From: Modestobacter caceresii
Lineage (GTDB): Bacteria; Actinomycetota; Actinomycetes; Mycobacteriales; Geodermatophilaceae
Length of the DNA stretch: 47,723 bases
Direction of reading: 5' to 3'
Assembly (NCBI RefSeq): GCF_000761485.1
Contig: NZ_JPMX01000064.1
Coordinates: 13,003-60,725 of the forward strand
Below are positions 47,681-47,723 of the stretch, one piece after another (the first letter of the stretch is position 1; each line of letters opens with the position of its first letter). The notes under the pieces were generated by a model that saw only the letters and a list, made by a program, of their open reading frames with translations, did not search any database and was not told the DNA's origin. Position numbers and translations under genes: made by a program.

Positions 47681-47723
47681 TGAAGACTGACCCCCTGGCG
47701 CCGGTTGAACTTTGACCCCCCGG
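47681..47723. mobile_element. possible IS terminus (IS21-like), continuing beyond window
   Basis: Starting with TG at 47681, TGACCCCC occurs twice (47688-47695 and 47713-47720), followed by TGG and CGG. Repeated short end motifs and a TG terminus resemble IS21-family ends. The aminotransferase similarity stops here. No transposase is visible in the window. Confidence 0.45.

Overview
The window is about 47.7 kb of very GC-rich DNA. Codon use, frequent GTG starts, 4-bp start/stop overlaps and gene order point to a high-GC actinobacterium. My inference is Geodermatophilaceae (Blastococcus, Modestobacter or Geodermatophilus type), but nothing in the sequence proves the family. From lepA to tig the order (lepA, rpsT, holA, comEC, comEA, degV, phosphoglycerate-mutase-like gene, rsfS, nadD, proA, proB, obg, rpmA, rplU, rne, ndk, DUF4233, folC, clpX, clpP, tig) follows the conserved actinobacterial chromosomal core as I remember it from mycobacteria. 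Most of the window is therefore housekeeping DNA with small accessory insertions.

Layout. 1-7.0 kb: an arabinose-oligosaccharide catabolic locus on the minus strand, with a LacI-type regulator, a lipoprotein substrate-binding protein, two ABC permeases, a GH51 alpha-L-arabinofuranosidase and the start of an MsmX/UgpC-type ATPase that runs off the left edge. A consensus -35, a weaker -10 and a LacI-like palindrome at the expected start site precede the binding-protein gene. 7.2-10.7 kb: selD, a secreted small protein, a zinc-free MDR oxidoreductase and a MOSC protein. 10.7-20.6 kb: lepA, rpsT, the competence-like comEA-comEC pair running into holA, degV, and the nadD-rsfS-phosphatase operon. 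20.9-23.2 kb: a MoxR ATPase and VWA protein module. 23.3-28.4 kb: proA, def, and obg-proB downstream of rplU-rpmA. 28.7-35.6 kb: RNase E/G, a two-gene radical SAM pair and ndk. 35.6-36.4 kb: a small HTH gene and an orphan Clp N-domain gene with their own promoter. 36.4-40.8 kb: DUF4233, folC and a divergent valS. 41-42 kb: a frameshifted AbiEi-DUF559 gene between related inverted repeats. 42-46.7 kb: clpX, clpP1P2 and tig. 46.8-47.7 kb: tRNA-Pro, tRNA-Gly, a broken aminotransferase remnant and what looks like the end of an insertion sequence at the right edge.

Two themes stand out. First, many genes show a -10 hexamer (TANNNT) only 6-8 nt before the start codon, so a large share of the transcripts look leaderless. 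Second, the HTH/Clp-N cassette has a textbook TTGACA-17-TAGGTT promoter overlaid by two TGTCAA-N6-TTGAC palindromes and a start codon at the predicted +1. This is the best candidate here for an undescribed regulatory system. All functional calls rest on motif recognition by eye; no database search was possible.
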